Shown: in pieces, positions 7,517-13,462 of the stretch
How positions within the stretch are numbered: the first letter of the stretch is position 1
Layout: each line of letters opens with the position of its first letter
From: a virus
Direction: 5' to 3' (one strand)
DNA length: 31,891 bases
IMG/VR virus record: IMGVR_UViG_3300037507_002357
Span: 1-31,891 of that record
Position numbers and translations under genes: made by a program
The notes under the pieces: generated by a model
The model's database searches: none
What the model was told of the DNA's origin: nothing
Seen by the model: the letters and a program-made list of their open reading frames with translations, nothing else

Positions 7517-7758
7517 CGGAAGCAGCGCCGGGACTGGATGACGACACCGCGAAGCGCAACCGATATGCCAGAAGCGTCATGCAAAAGGGGCTCCTTGCTG
7601 GCCTCTGGAGCATCGCTGATTTCAACAGGTCGCGTGGTCCCGGTGACTACATTTTCCCGGAGCCGGGATTCATAACTGCTCACCCGCAATTCGCCGACAA
7701 GAGCTTTCGTGATATTGCCGTTTTCAGAAACAACCCCCATCCGAGGATTCCCTTATGA
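7513..7758 (+). CDS. Small hypothetical protein
   Basis: This 81-residue protein begins at an ATGA overlap with the gene before it and ends in an ATGA overlap with the gene after. It is soluble and basic/aromatic, with GPGDYIFPEPGFI and SFRDIAVFRNN. No domain is recognised. Its base composition is lower in GC than the flanking genes, which suggests a separate origin. The overlaps at both ends are the main evidence that it is a gene. Confidence 0.65.
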   Translation: MTEAAPGLDDDTAKRNRYARSVMQKGLLAGLWSIADFNRSRGPGDYIFPEPGFITAHPQFADKSFRDIAVFRNNPHPRIPL

Positions 7759-8006
7759 ACTGGACCGAATGCTTCAAGCCAGGAGACCGTTGCCGTGTTC
7801 GCCACCAGGGCAACTGGAAGACCGCGACTATCGAAAAGGTCATCGACAACACTGCGGTGATCTGCTCAATTCAGATCGGCGGCAGTGTCAGCAATGTTCG
7901 CTGCGGTGACAGTAGGAATGTCCGGCTTCCGGCCTCGCCGGCCCTGGCAAGGCGGGGCCTGGGCCAGGAAGTGGCACAGGCAAGCATGTTCTCGGGAGAA
8001 CGCTGA
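7755..8006 (+). CDS. Small hypothetical protein, possible SH3/Tudor-like barrel
   Basis: The 83-residue protein starts in an ATGA overlap. Its first 50 residues look like a small beta barrel: FKPGDRCRVRHQGNWKTATI, then IEKVIDNTAVICSIQIGG and a closing strand. The pattern of a G-D-x-C/x-V-x turn, G-x-W, and three alternating hydrophobic strands is typical of Tudor, KOW or SH3-like folds that bind nucleic acids or peptides. The C-terminal 30 residues are unstructured. The fold is inferred and no function is known. Confidence 0.65.
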   Translation: MNWTECFKPGDRCRVRHQGNWKTATIEKVIDNTAVICSIQIGGSVSNVRCGDSRNVRLPASPALARRGLGQEVAQASMFSGER

Positions 8007-8614
8007 TGGCTCCCATGACCCACGAGGCCCTAAAGCGGCTCGTAGAGCTGGACGACGCCGCCAGCGCTCTCGGCGCAGATCCTGACACGAGGGCATGGGA
8101 CGACGCCATCACCGCCGCCCGCGTCGCGCTCCTTGCTCATGAGCTCGGGCTGGACGAAAAACCAGTCAACGCCGCCGCCGTACGGCTGCTGCAACAACTG
8201 GAACTGCGCCGGACTGATCCCGACGCGCCCTTGACGCTGGAGCGCGCCGAGAGCGAACTCCGCGCCGCCCTGGCCGCCCAGCCCCCGGCGCCGGCCCCCG
8301 CCAGCGATGGGGAACGGGAGAAGTTGGCGGCATGGCTTGACGGGGAAGCCCAATCCTGTGCAATTCAGTTCAAGGATCGAATCCTGCGCGCCGCCACCCT
8401 CCTCCGCGCCCCCGCCCCAGCTGCTGTGCCGGTGGGTGAGCGCCCGTGGGAGCGGGAGGGGTGGTGCGATGTGGAGGGCAGGTGCTGGTGGTTTAACCGG
8501 GCTGGGATCCCTGAGTGGCAACTTGCCGATGGAGGTCCTTATGGAGACTTCTGCCTCCCCCACTGGGCCATTCCCGACCCCCAGTCGCCCCAGGGCGGGG
8601 AGGTGGCGGAGTGA
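8006..8614 (+). CDS. Hypothetical protein with C-terminal EGWCD/GRCWW motif
   Basis: This 202-residue protein starts one base inside the previous stop codon; a second ATG at 8015 is possible. The N-terminal half is helical and Ala/Leu-rich, and a Pro-rich linker lies at about 91-100. The C-terminal part (about 146-190) has PWEREGWCDVEGRCWWF followed by WQLADGGPYGDFCLPHW, ending in LP-x-H-W-x-I-P. This Trp/Cys module is one I associate with short proteins of cyanophages and picocyanobacteria, where it terminates otherwise unrelated proteins. Its function is unknown; three nearby cysteines might bind a metal. The last residues (PQGGEVAE) are encoded by a repeat that recurs at the end of the next gene. 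Confidence 0.75.
   Translation: MAPMTHEALKRLVELDDAASALGADPDTRAWDDAITAARVALLAHELGLDEKPVNAAAVRLLQQLELRRTDPDAPLTLERAESELRAALAAQPPAPAPASDGEREKLAAWLDGEAQSCAIQFKDRILRAATLLRAPAPAAVPVGERPWEREGWCDVEGRCWWFNRAGIPEWQLADGGPYGDFCLPHWAIPDPQSPQGGEVAE
8586..8603 (+). repeat. Gene-junction repeat type 1, copy 1
   Basis: The 18-base sequence CGCCCCAGGGCGGGGAGG occurs here and at 8759-8776, each time at the extreme 3' end of a gene. It encodes the tail PQGGE. It contains a short inverted repeat (CGCC/GGCG) and supplies the ribosome binding site GGGGAGG for the next gene. Confidence 0.9.
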
Positions 8615-8784
8615 AAGCCACCATCCTGCAAGACGGGACGCTGAAGGTGACCCCGGAGAACGGAACCGAGTCTTATGCGCTCAAAATGTGGAACCTTGGA
8701 TTTTCGATGACCGATCACAGCGCAAGCATTTTGTGGATCGCCCATGACGACATCCAGCCGCCCCAGGGCGGGGAGGCGCAGTGA
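8611..8784 (+). CDS. Very small hypothetical protein in a repeat-bounded cassette
   Basis: The 57-residue frame starts at GTG in a GTGA overlap with the previous gene, seven bases after GGGGAGG. It ends where the next gene begins. Residues such as VKATILQDGTLKVTPENGTE, then FSMTDHSASILWI, suggest a small beta-rich protein. No family is recognised. The gene sits between the two copies of the 18-base junction repeat and ends in the same PQGGE tail as the gene before it. It is thus a candidate for gain or loss by recombination between the repeats. Confidence 0.65.
   Translation: MKATILQDGTLKVTPENGTESYALKMWNLGFSMTDHSASILWIAHDDIQPPQGGEAQ
8759..8776 (+). repeat. Gene-junction repeat type 1, copy 2
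   Basis: Identical over 18 bases to 8586-8603 and in the same relation to the reading frame, the stop codon and the next start codon. The pair brackets the 57-residue gene with a period of 173 bases. Confidence 0.9.
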
Positions 8785-9233
8785 TGCCTGATCCGATCTT
8801 CTATGCCGTGATGCGTGCAATCGCCTGGGAAGGGATCCAGGCTGGCGGATTGCCGATGGGTGCGCCGGTCGGCGGCCCGCAGCGGTTCATCCCGGTCTTT
8901 GACACGCGGGAGCAGGCCGTGGCTTTCGCTGAAGACGGGGATCGTGTTCTGCTGTTGCGGCTGAAGGTCGGGATGCACGGCAGCGCGCCGCAGCTTCTGG
9001 CGGGGATGTTTGCGGGCCTGATGGAAACACAGGACGCCCCGAACTACCTGGAGATCACATTCCAAACACCCAAAGGCCCGATGATCGTCACCGTCATCCA
9101 GCCAGGCGGCGCCACGCCGCATCAGCTCAGGCAACAGGCTGAGCAACGGGTGCAGGAGCTGGAAGCCCGCTTGGCGGCGCTGGAGCCCCCAGCAGGCGAA
9201 ACCACCACCACCACCACCACCAACAAACCATGA
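8784..9233 (+). CDS. Hypothetical protein with poly-Thr tail
   Basis: This 149-residue protein most likely starts at ATG 8784, seven bases after the ribosome binding site in the junction repeat; GTG at 8781 is an alternative. Residues about 1-110 look globular and alpha/beta: PDPIFYAVMRAIAWEGIQAG, then FIPVFDTREQAVAFAED and MIVTVIQPGG. A short Gln/Glu/Leu coiled coil follows (HQLRQQAEQRVQELEARL). The end is AGE plus seven Thr codons (all ACC) and NKP. The IPVFDTREQAVAFA segment recalls small proteins that read a parameter and adjust a value, but I cannot name a family. Its tail DNA is repeated at the end of the next gene. Confidence 0.7.
   Translation: MPDPIFYAVMRAIAWEGIQAGGLPMGAPVGGPQRFIPVFDTREQAVAFAEDGDRVLLLRLKVGMHGSAPQLLAGMFAGLMETQDAPNYLEITFQTPKGPMIVTVIQPGGATPHQLRQQAEQRVQELEARLAALEPPAGETTTTTTTNKP
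9190..9220 (+). repeat. Gene-junction repeat type 2, copy 1 (with ACC tract)
   Basis: CAGCAGGCGAA followed by an ACC tract is identical over 31 bases to 9462-9492. It encodes AGE-Thr(n) at the end of one gene. The tract (seven ACC units in all, 9201-9221) lies just upstream of the next ATG at 9230, where no Shine-Dalgarno sequence is seen. Confidence 0.92.
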
Positions 9234-9502
9234 TCAATCCCAAGGCCATCGAACAAAATCGCCGCGTCACTATTGAAAAAAGAGTGATTGTGGATGGCGA
9301 GTGGAAAACGCTATCAGACACAAGGGGTGAAGCTAAGTTTTGCTTCTTCTCTACTGATCACGAAGAGTACGAGAACGGCCCCGGACATTTCCCGGTTGCT
9401 GTAGTTGAATGGCCAGATGGGAGGCTTGAGTCGTTCCACGTCGACTTTATTCGCTTCGTTTCAGCAGGCGAAACCACCACCACCACCACCACGAACCGCT
9501 AA
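9230..9502 (+). CDS. Small hypothetical protein with poly-Thr tail, in a repeat-bounded cassette
   Basis: The 90-residue protein begins in an ATGA overlap. It looks like a single beta-rich domain: RVTIEKRVIVDGEWKTLSD, then FCFFSTDHEEYE and FPVAVVEWPDGRLESFHVD. The last stretch resembles small phage proteins of unknown role that carry a V-E-x-x-D-G-x-x-x-x-v strand pair. The C-terminus is AGE plus a Thr run (six ACC codons and one ACG) and NR, repeating the end of the preceding gene. Its GC content is clearly lower than that of the surrounding genes, consistent with recent arrival. It is flanked by the two 31-base repeats. Confidence 0.7.
   Translation: MINPKAIEQNRRVTIEKRVIVDGEWKTLSDTRGEAKFCFFSTDHEEYENGPGHFPVAVVEWPDGRLESFHVDFIRFVSAGETTTTTTTNR
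9462..9492 (+). repeat. Gene-junction repeat type 2, copy 2 (with ACC tract)
   Basis: Identical over 31 bases to 9190-9220, with a period of 272 bases. It again encodes AGE and the start of a Thr run at a gene end, and it lies 11 bases upstream of the ATG at 9504. The two copies bracket the 90-residue gene. Confidence 0.92.
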
Positions 9503-9503
9503 C

Positions 9504-10457
9504 ATGCTGAAAAGCGACCGCTGGATCAACGAACAGGCCGCCGCCGGTATGATCGAGCCGTTCCAGGGCACGTTGGTGCGGCACCTGGAGCCGGAGAGCG
9601 CCGGGTCGCCGGTGTTGAGCTTCGGCTGCTCCTCCTACGGTTACGACCTGCGCCTCTCGGCGAAGGAATTCCTGATCTTCCGCCACGTGCCGGGCATGGT
9701 GATGAACCCGAAGCTGAAGTTGATGGTCGACACGGAGATTTACCTCTTCCGAGCGGCCGTCGCCTGCGAGATTGAGATTGAGTGGCAGCCAGACGTGTGG
9801 CAATACTTCTGCCGCCACGGGGAAGCGAAGGGCCTGTTTCAGGGCATGATTGCCGACCTTATGGCGGCAGCGCCCGACCACCGGCCCGTACTTGCGTTCT
9901 CGACCGGGTATTCGTTTCGCTACGGAATCTGGCCGTCCTACAAGGCGAACAGGAAGAAGTATCGAAAGCCCTGCGGCTATCAAGCCCTGGTCGACTGGGT
10001 GTCGAGCATCGCGGCGGCGCGTGACTGGGGCCTGGCCGCACTGCCTGACGTGGAGGCCGACGACGTACTGGGGATCCTCGCCGGGCCCGGCGACGTGATC
10101 GCCAGTGTCGACAAGGACATGTTGACCATCCCTGGCCTCCACCTGCGAGACCGCGGGGAGCTGTTGGAGGTCAGCCGGCTCCAGGCCGACCTGGCCTTTT
10201 ACGCGCAGACGCTGACCGGGGACCAGTCGGACAACTACCCCGGCTGCCCGAAGGTTGGGGAGGTCGGCGCCCGCCGGCTGCTGGAGGGGCTGCAGACCGA
10301 GCAGGAAATGTGGGCGGCCGTGCTGTCGGCCTTCCGCAAGGCCGGCCTGGACGACCGCTATGCCCTGGCGCAGGCCCGCTGCGCTCGCATCCTGCGACCC
10401 GAGGACTACGACCTGGCCGCTCAGGTGGTGCGACCGTGGGTTCCCCCGGTAGGCTGA
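9504..10457 (+). CDS. 5'-3' exonuclease (T7 gp6-like) fused to an N-terminal dCTP deaminase fragment
   Basis: The 317-residue protein has two parts in one uninterrupted frame. Residues 1-70 (MLKSDRWINEQ, GMIEPF, LVRHLEPE, SYGYDLRLS, EFLIFRHVPG, MNPK) read like the N-terminus of cyanobacterial dCTP deaminase. That enzyme's catalytic Glu and trimer core are missing. From about residue 71 the protein is a flap/5'-3' exonuclease: LMVDTEIYLF (Asp76), YKANRKKYRKPCGY, EADDVLG (Asp186/Asp187), SVDKDM (Asp203/Asp205) and TGDQSDN (Asp240/Asp243). This is the set of T7 gp6, which removes RNA primers and degrades host DNA. Internal ATGs at 9700, 9703 and 9723 have no ribosome binding site, so translation from 9504 is preferred. 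The exonuclease should be active and the deaminase not. Confidence 0.88.
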   Translation: MLKSDRWINEQAAAGMIEPFQGTLVRHLEPESAGSPVLSFGCSSYGYDLRLSAKEFLIFRHVPGMVMNPKLKLMVDTEIYLFRAAVACEIEIEWQPDVWQYFCRHGEAKGLFQGMIADLMAAAPDHRPVLAFSTGYSFRYGIWPSYKANRKKYRKPCGYQALVDWVSSIAAARDWGLAALPDVEADDVLGILAGPGDVIASVDKDMLTIPGLHLRDRGELLEVSRLQADLAFYAQTLTGDQSDNYPGCPKVGEVGARRLLEGLQTEQEMWAAVLSAFRKAGLDDRYALAQARCARILRPEDYDLAAQVVRPWVPPVG

Positions 10458-10476
10458 AACAGCTGCAGCGGTGTAG

Positions 10477-10698
10477 ATGTTCCAGCTGGTGACCCAGGAG
10501 CTCATCGACAGGCTCGATGACGTGTTTCCACCGAAGCCCACTCGGTCGATGGATCACCGCCAAATCGACTGGCAGATTGGCCAGCAGATGGTGATCGATC
10601 TGCTGAAGGAATGGCTTGCGGAAGGCGTCGCAGGCGAGGATGCGCTCAACCCGCTGGGCCTGAGCCAGCCATCCGGTCCCCTCGCGGAACCGCGGTGA
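10477..10698 (+). CDS. Small conserved-looking protein between exonuclease and virion genes
   Basis: The 73-residue protein begins at ATG 10477 and ends one base inside the next gene. Its sequence (MFQLVTQELIDRLDDVFPPK, then GQQMVIDLLKEWLAE) has the form of short proteins seen after the exonuclease gene in T7-like cyanophages: an N-terminal helix, L-x-x-x-F-P-x-K, and a G-Q-Q-x-V/x-x-x-L helix. The role is unknown. It has no membrane segment or signal peptide. The 19-base gap before it lacks a clear ribosome binding site. Confidence 0.65.
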   Translation: MFQLVTQELIDRLDDVFPPKPTRSMDHRQIDWQIGQQMVIDLLKEWLAEGVAGEDALNPLGLSQPSGPLAEPR

Positions 10699-11090
10699 TG
10701 TGCATGGGTGCAGGGCCACGCGCAACCATCACGGTGCCCGACACCAGCGCCTATGACAGGCTGCTGGACCGGCAGATCGCGGCGATGAACAGCGGACAGC
10801 AGCAGTCCATGCTGCTGGGGCAGGAGCGCCTGAATCAGGCCGTGCGGACCCAGCAGGCCGCGCTGGCCGCGGCGAATCAGGCGGCGCAACAGCGCGCCGC
10901 CGACACCTCCGCCAACGCCGCCCGCATCGCTGCGATCATCGGCACACCGGCGCCGGAACCAACGGCCGCGGCTCCGGTGCTTGCCGCCGACCGCCAGGGT
11001 CGCAGCCGGGCACAGGGAAAGCAGCTGCTGCGCATCGAGCGCGGCACCGCCGCCGGCGCTGGCACCGGGCTGAACATCGGAGGCGGCTGA
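10698..11090 (+). CDS. T7 gp6.7/gp7.3-like virion protein, tandem copy 1
   Basis: The 130-residue protein starts MCMGAG and ends GKQLLRIERG then GTGLNIGGG. T7 gp6.7 starts MCFSPK, and T7 gp7.3 ends with a basic GGKKSLSV stretch and GGGINI, so both ends match small T7 virion proteins needed for tail assembly and DNA ejection. The middle (about 25-85) is an Ala/Gln-rich helix that could form a coiled coil. It lies directly before the portal gene, as 6.7 and 7.3 do in T7. The first of three tandem genes with the same start and end motifs, it shows little similarity to the other two in between. The codons for the final NIGG also carry the GGAGG used by the next gene. Confidence 0.7.
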   Translation: MCMGAGPRATITVPDTSAYDRLLDRQIAAMNSGQQQSMLLGQERLNQAVRTQQAALAAANQAAQQRAADTSANAARIAAIIGTPAPEPTAAAPVLAADRQGRSRAQGKQLLRIERGTAAGAGTGLNIGGG

Positions 11091-11091
11091 G

Positions 11092-11472
11092 ATGTGCATG
11101 GGATCGCCACGGTCGCCGCAGATCGTCCAGCAAGGACCCAGCCGCGCACAGATCAAGGCCCAGGAGGAGCAGCTGCTTGCCTATCAGCAGCAGGCCGCGG
11201 CCCAGTCGCAGGCGTTCCAGCAGCAGCTGCAGGCGCAAATTGATCAGGTGACAGCGCAGACCGCGCAGGCACAGGCGCAGGCGGCCGCGATGGCCTCAGC
11301 CGTGCCCACGGTGGTGCAGGGCGCCTACGACGTGACCACGGCTCAGCAGCCCGCCGCTGGTGCGCAGACGACTGAGTCCATGGCAGAACAGCAGGCGCGT
11401 CGCAGCAGCTTGCGTATCAGCCCAGCCGGCACACCCGCATCGGTCGGGACCGGTCTCAACATCGGAGTTTGA
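11092..11472 (+). CDS. T7 gp6.7/gp7.3-like virion protein, tandem copy 2
   Basis: The 126-residue protein starts MCMGSPRSP and ends RRSSLRISPAG then GTGLNIGV. It is preceded by GGAGG at 11079-11083, which lies inside the LNIGG codons of the previous gene. The central part is a long Gln/Ala helix (AQEEQLLAYQQQAAAQSQ and onward), probably a coiled coil. The start and end motifs tie it to copies 1 and 3 and to T7 gp6.7/gp7.3. It is probably a minor virion protein associated with the tail or the ejected core. Confidence 0.7.
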   Translation: MCMGSPRSPQIVQQGPSRAQIKAQEEQLLAYQQQAAAQSQAFQQQLQAQIDQVTAQTAQAQAQAAAMASAVPTVVQGAYDVTTAQQPAAGAQTTESMAEQQARRSSLRISPAGTPASVGTGLNIGV

Positions 11473-11474
11473 TC

Positions 11475-11819
11475 ATGTGCATGGCAGCCACGGAGATGTC
11501 AACGGGTCGGCGCATGAGCGCAGGGCAGGCAGCGCAGGCCCTGGCCACAGGCGGCGCACAGCCGGCGCCTGTGGAGCCCACCATGCCAGCGTTGCCGCAG
11601 CTGCCCACGCTGCCCACGCTGCCGACTATGCCAGCCGCACAGCAGCCCGCTTCGGTCACGACCGCTATCGCGGGCCCGCAGGCGGCCACCAGCGCACCGA
11701 CCGCCAAGCAGGGCGGGGCCAACACCCGCCGGCGCCGCTCCCAGGGCAGCGGAACGAGCGGGCTTTCCATCGGGTCCACCCAGGCCGCCGCAGGCGCTGG
11801 ACTGAACATCGGACGATGA
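11475..11819 (+). CDS. T7 gp6.7/gp7.3-like virion protein, tandem copy 3
   Basis: The 114-residue protein starts MCMAATEMSTG and ends SGLSIGSTQAAAGAGLNIGR. The ATG at 11475 is preferred because it restores the MCM start and sits eight bases after CGGAG in the LNIG codons of copy 2; a TTG at 11469 is in frame. The middle has a proline repeat LPTLPTLPT instead of the Gln-rich helix, followed by a basic NTRRRRSQGSG segment like that near the end of T7 gp7.3. It overlaps the portal gene by four bases. It is likely a small virion protein. Confidence 0.68.
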   Translation: MCMAATEMSTGRRMSAGQAAQALATGGAQPAPVEPTMPALPQLPTLPTLPTMPAAQQPASVTTAIAGPQAATSAPTAKQGGANTRRRRSQGSGTSGLSIGSTQAAAGAGLNIGR

Positions 11820-13462
11820 CGGGAACAGCCGAAGCCCGCTACAAGCGACTTGCGACCGACCGGGAGGAGTGGATCCAGCGAGGCCGGGAGGCCTCGAAGT
11901 TCACCCTGCCGTGGCTGATGCCACACGAGGGAGAGCCCCAGTCACCGATCGCCAGGATTACTCAGCCCTGGACTGGCATCGGCCAGCGAGGCGTCAACAA
12001 CGTGGCTAGTCGGCTCCTGCTGGCGCTGCTGCCCCCGACCCAGACGTTCTTTAGATTCATCCCGGATGACATGAAGTGGGCCGAGGCCGAGCGCGAGAAG
12101 GTTGCCGCTGGGGTGTCGCCGGAGAAGATCGCGGAGCAGAAGGCCGCCATCGACGAAGCGCTGGGCCGCATGGAGAGGGCCGTGCTCACCTCAATCGAAA
12201 CCAGTAACGACCGACCGTCCCTGCACTTTGCATTGCTACATCTGATTATTCCCGGTAACTGCCTGCTTTATATGCCGCTTGAAGGCGGACTCAAGGTATT
12301 TACTCTATACAGGTATGTGCTGCGGCGCGATCCCATGGGTAAGCCCCTGGAGATTGTTGTTTGCGAGACAAGGGCGGTTGATGACCTGCCCGAAGAGGCC
12401 CGCAAGGCAGCGACCCATGCGGACGCAAAGAGTATTTCGGATGGGGGTTTGGCCGACGATAAAGACAATGAGAACCGCGACCAGAAAACAGTCAATGTCT
12501 ACACGCATATCCGTTGGGAAAACGGCAAGTGTCGCTGGCATCAGGAGATCAAAGGCCAGAAATTTGGCAAGAAAGGCGTTGTGGACGAGGAAAACGCGCC
12601 GTGGATCCCACTGCGCATGTTCAAGGTCGACTCAAGCGATTACTCGCCCGGCTATGTGGAGGCCGTGGGGATGGCGGATCTTCAGACGGCAAACGCTTTG
12701 TCGAGAGCGGTTACGGAAGGAGCCCTAGCGGCAGCTCAGCTCCGTTGGATGCGGAGGTCGGGCGCCAAGACCACGGCACAAGCATTTGCAGAGGCGGACA
12801 ACGGGGCCGTGCTCGACGGAGGGCCGGAAGATTTTCAGGCCGCCAGGTTGGAAAAGTCCAACGACTTTGTTGTAGCTCAGCGGGAGCTGGAGAACCTGCG
12901 CGCCAGTCTTGCCCCTGTGTTTATGCTTAATGAGGCGCGAGACAGCGAGCGGACCACGGCAGAAGAGGTCCGCATGATGGCGCAGCAGATCGACAACGGC
13001 ATGGCCGGGGCCTACAGCTCCCTGACTGTGGAACTGGTCTACCCCTACATATCGCGAAGGCTTTACATCCTGACCAAGGCTAATCGCCTGCCGAAGCTGC
13101 CCAGCGACACTATTCGCCCGGTGGTGAGCGTTGGCCTGCACGCCGTCGGCAGGGGTAACGACCTCGATAGACATGCGCAGTTCATTACGATTCTGCGCCA
13201 GTTGCTCGGCCCTGATACGGTTACGCGCTTCATGTTCGTCAACGTCCTAATTCAGAGGCTGGCAAACTCGCTGGGAATCGACACCGTCGGTTTGATCAAG
13301 ACCCAGCAGCAGATACAGGACGAGGCGCGGAAGGCCGCCGAGGCACAGCAGCGGGAGGCCCTGCTGCGATCCCCAGCCGGGGACCCCCAGCGACTGGCCA
13401 ACGCCGCAGCGACGGTCCAGCAGATGGCCCAACCACAACCACCCGAGACCCAAGCCCCATGA
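11816..13462 (+). CDS. Portal (head-tail connector) protein, T7 gp8-like
   Basis: The 548-residue protein matches T7 gp8 (536 residues) in length and layout. The start is ATG 11816, in an ATGA overlap with the preceding gene; the open frame further upstream is a shadow. Recognisable parts are an N-terminal helix ARYKRLATDREEWIQRGRE, then LTLPWLMP-like FTLPWLMPHEG, GQRGVNNVASRLLLALLPP, FFRFIPDD, and the clip/crown end with a Gln/Ala-rich C-terminal helix. It forms the dodecameric ring through which DNA is packaged and ejected. Part of the gene (about 12220-12620) is noticeably less GC-rich, suggesting mosaic ancestry. It overlaps the scaffold gene by four bases. Confidence 0.93.
   Translation: MTGTAEARYKRLATDREEWIQRGREASKFTLPWLMPHEGEPQSPIARITQPWTGIGQRGVNNVASRLLLALLPPTQTFFRFIPDDMKWAEAEREKVAAGVSPEKIAEQKAAIDEALGRMERAVLTSIETSNDRPSLHFALLHLIIPGNCLLYMPLEGGLKVFTLYRYVLRRDPMGKPLEIVVCETRAVDDLPEEARKAATHADAKSISDGGLADDKDNENRDQKTVNVYTHIRWENGKCRWHQEIKGQKFGKKGVVDEENAPWIPLRMFKVDSSDYSPGYVEAVGMADLQTANALSRAVTEGALAAAQLRWMRRSGAKTTAQAFAEADNGAVLDGGPEDFQAARLEKSNDFVVAQRELENLRASLAPVFMLNEARDSERTTAEEVRMMAQQIDNGMAGAYSSLTVELVYPYISRRLYILTKANRLPKLPSDTIRPVVSVGLHAVGRGNDLDRHAQFITILRQLLGPDTVTRFMFVNVLIQRLANSLGIDTVGLIKTQQQIQDEARKAAEAQQREALLRSPAGDPQRLANAAATVQQMAQPQPPETQAP

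Noticed and set aside
9504-9713. A functional dCTP deaminase gene
   Set aside because: Only the first 70 residues are present and the catalytic half is missing, so the segment is described as a fusion partner.
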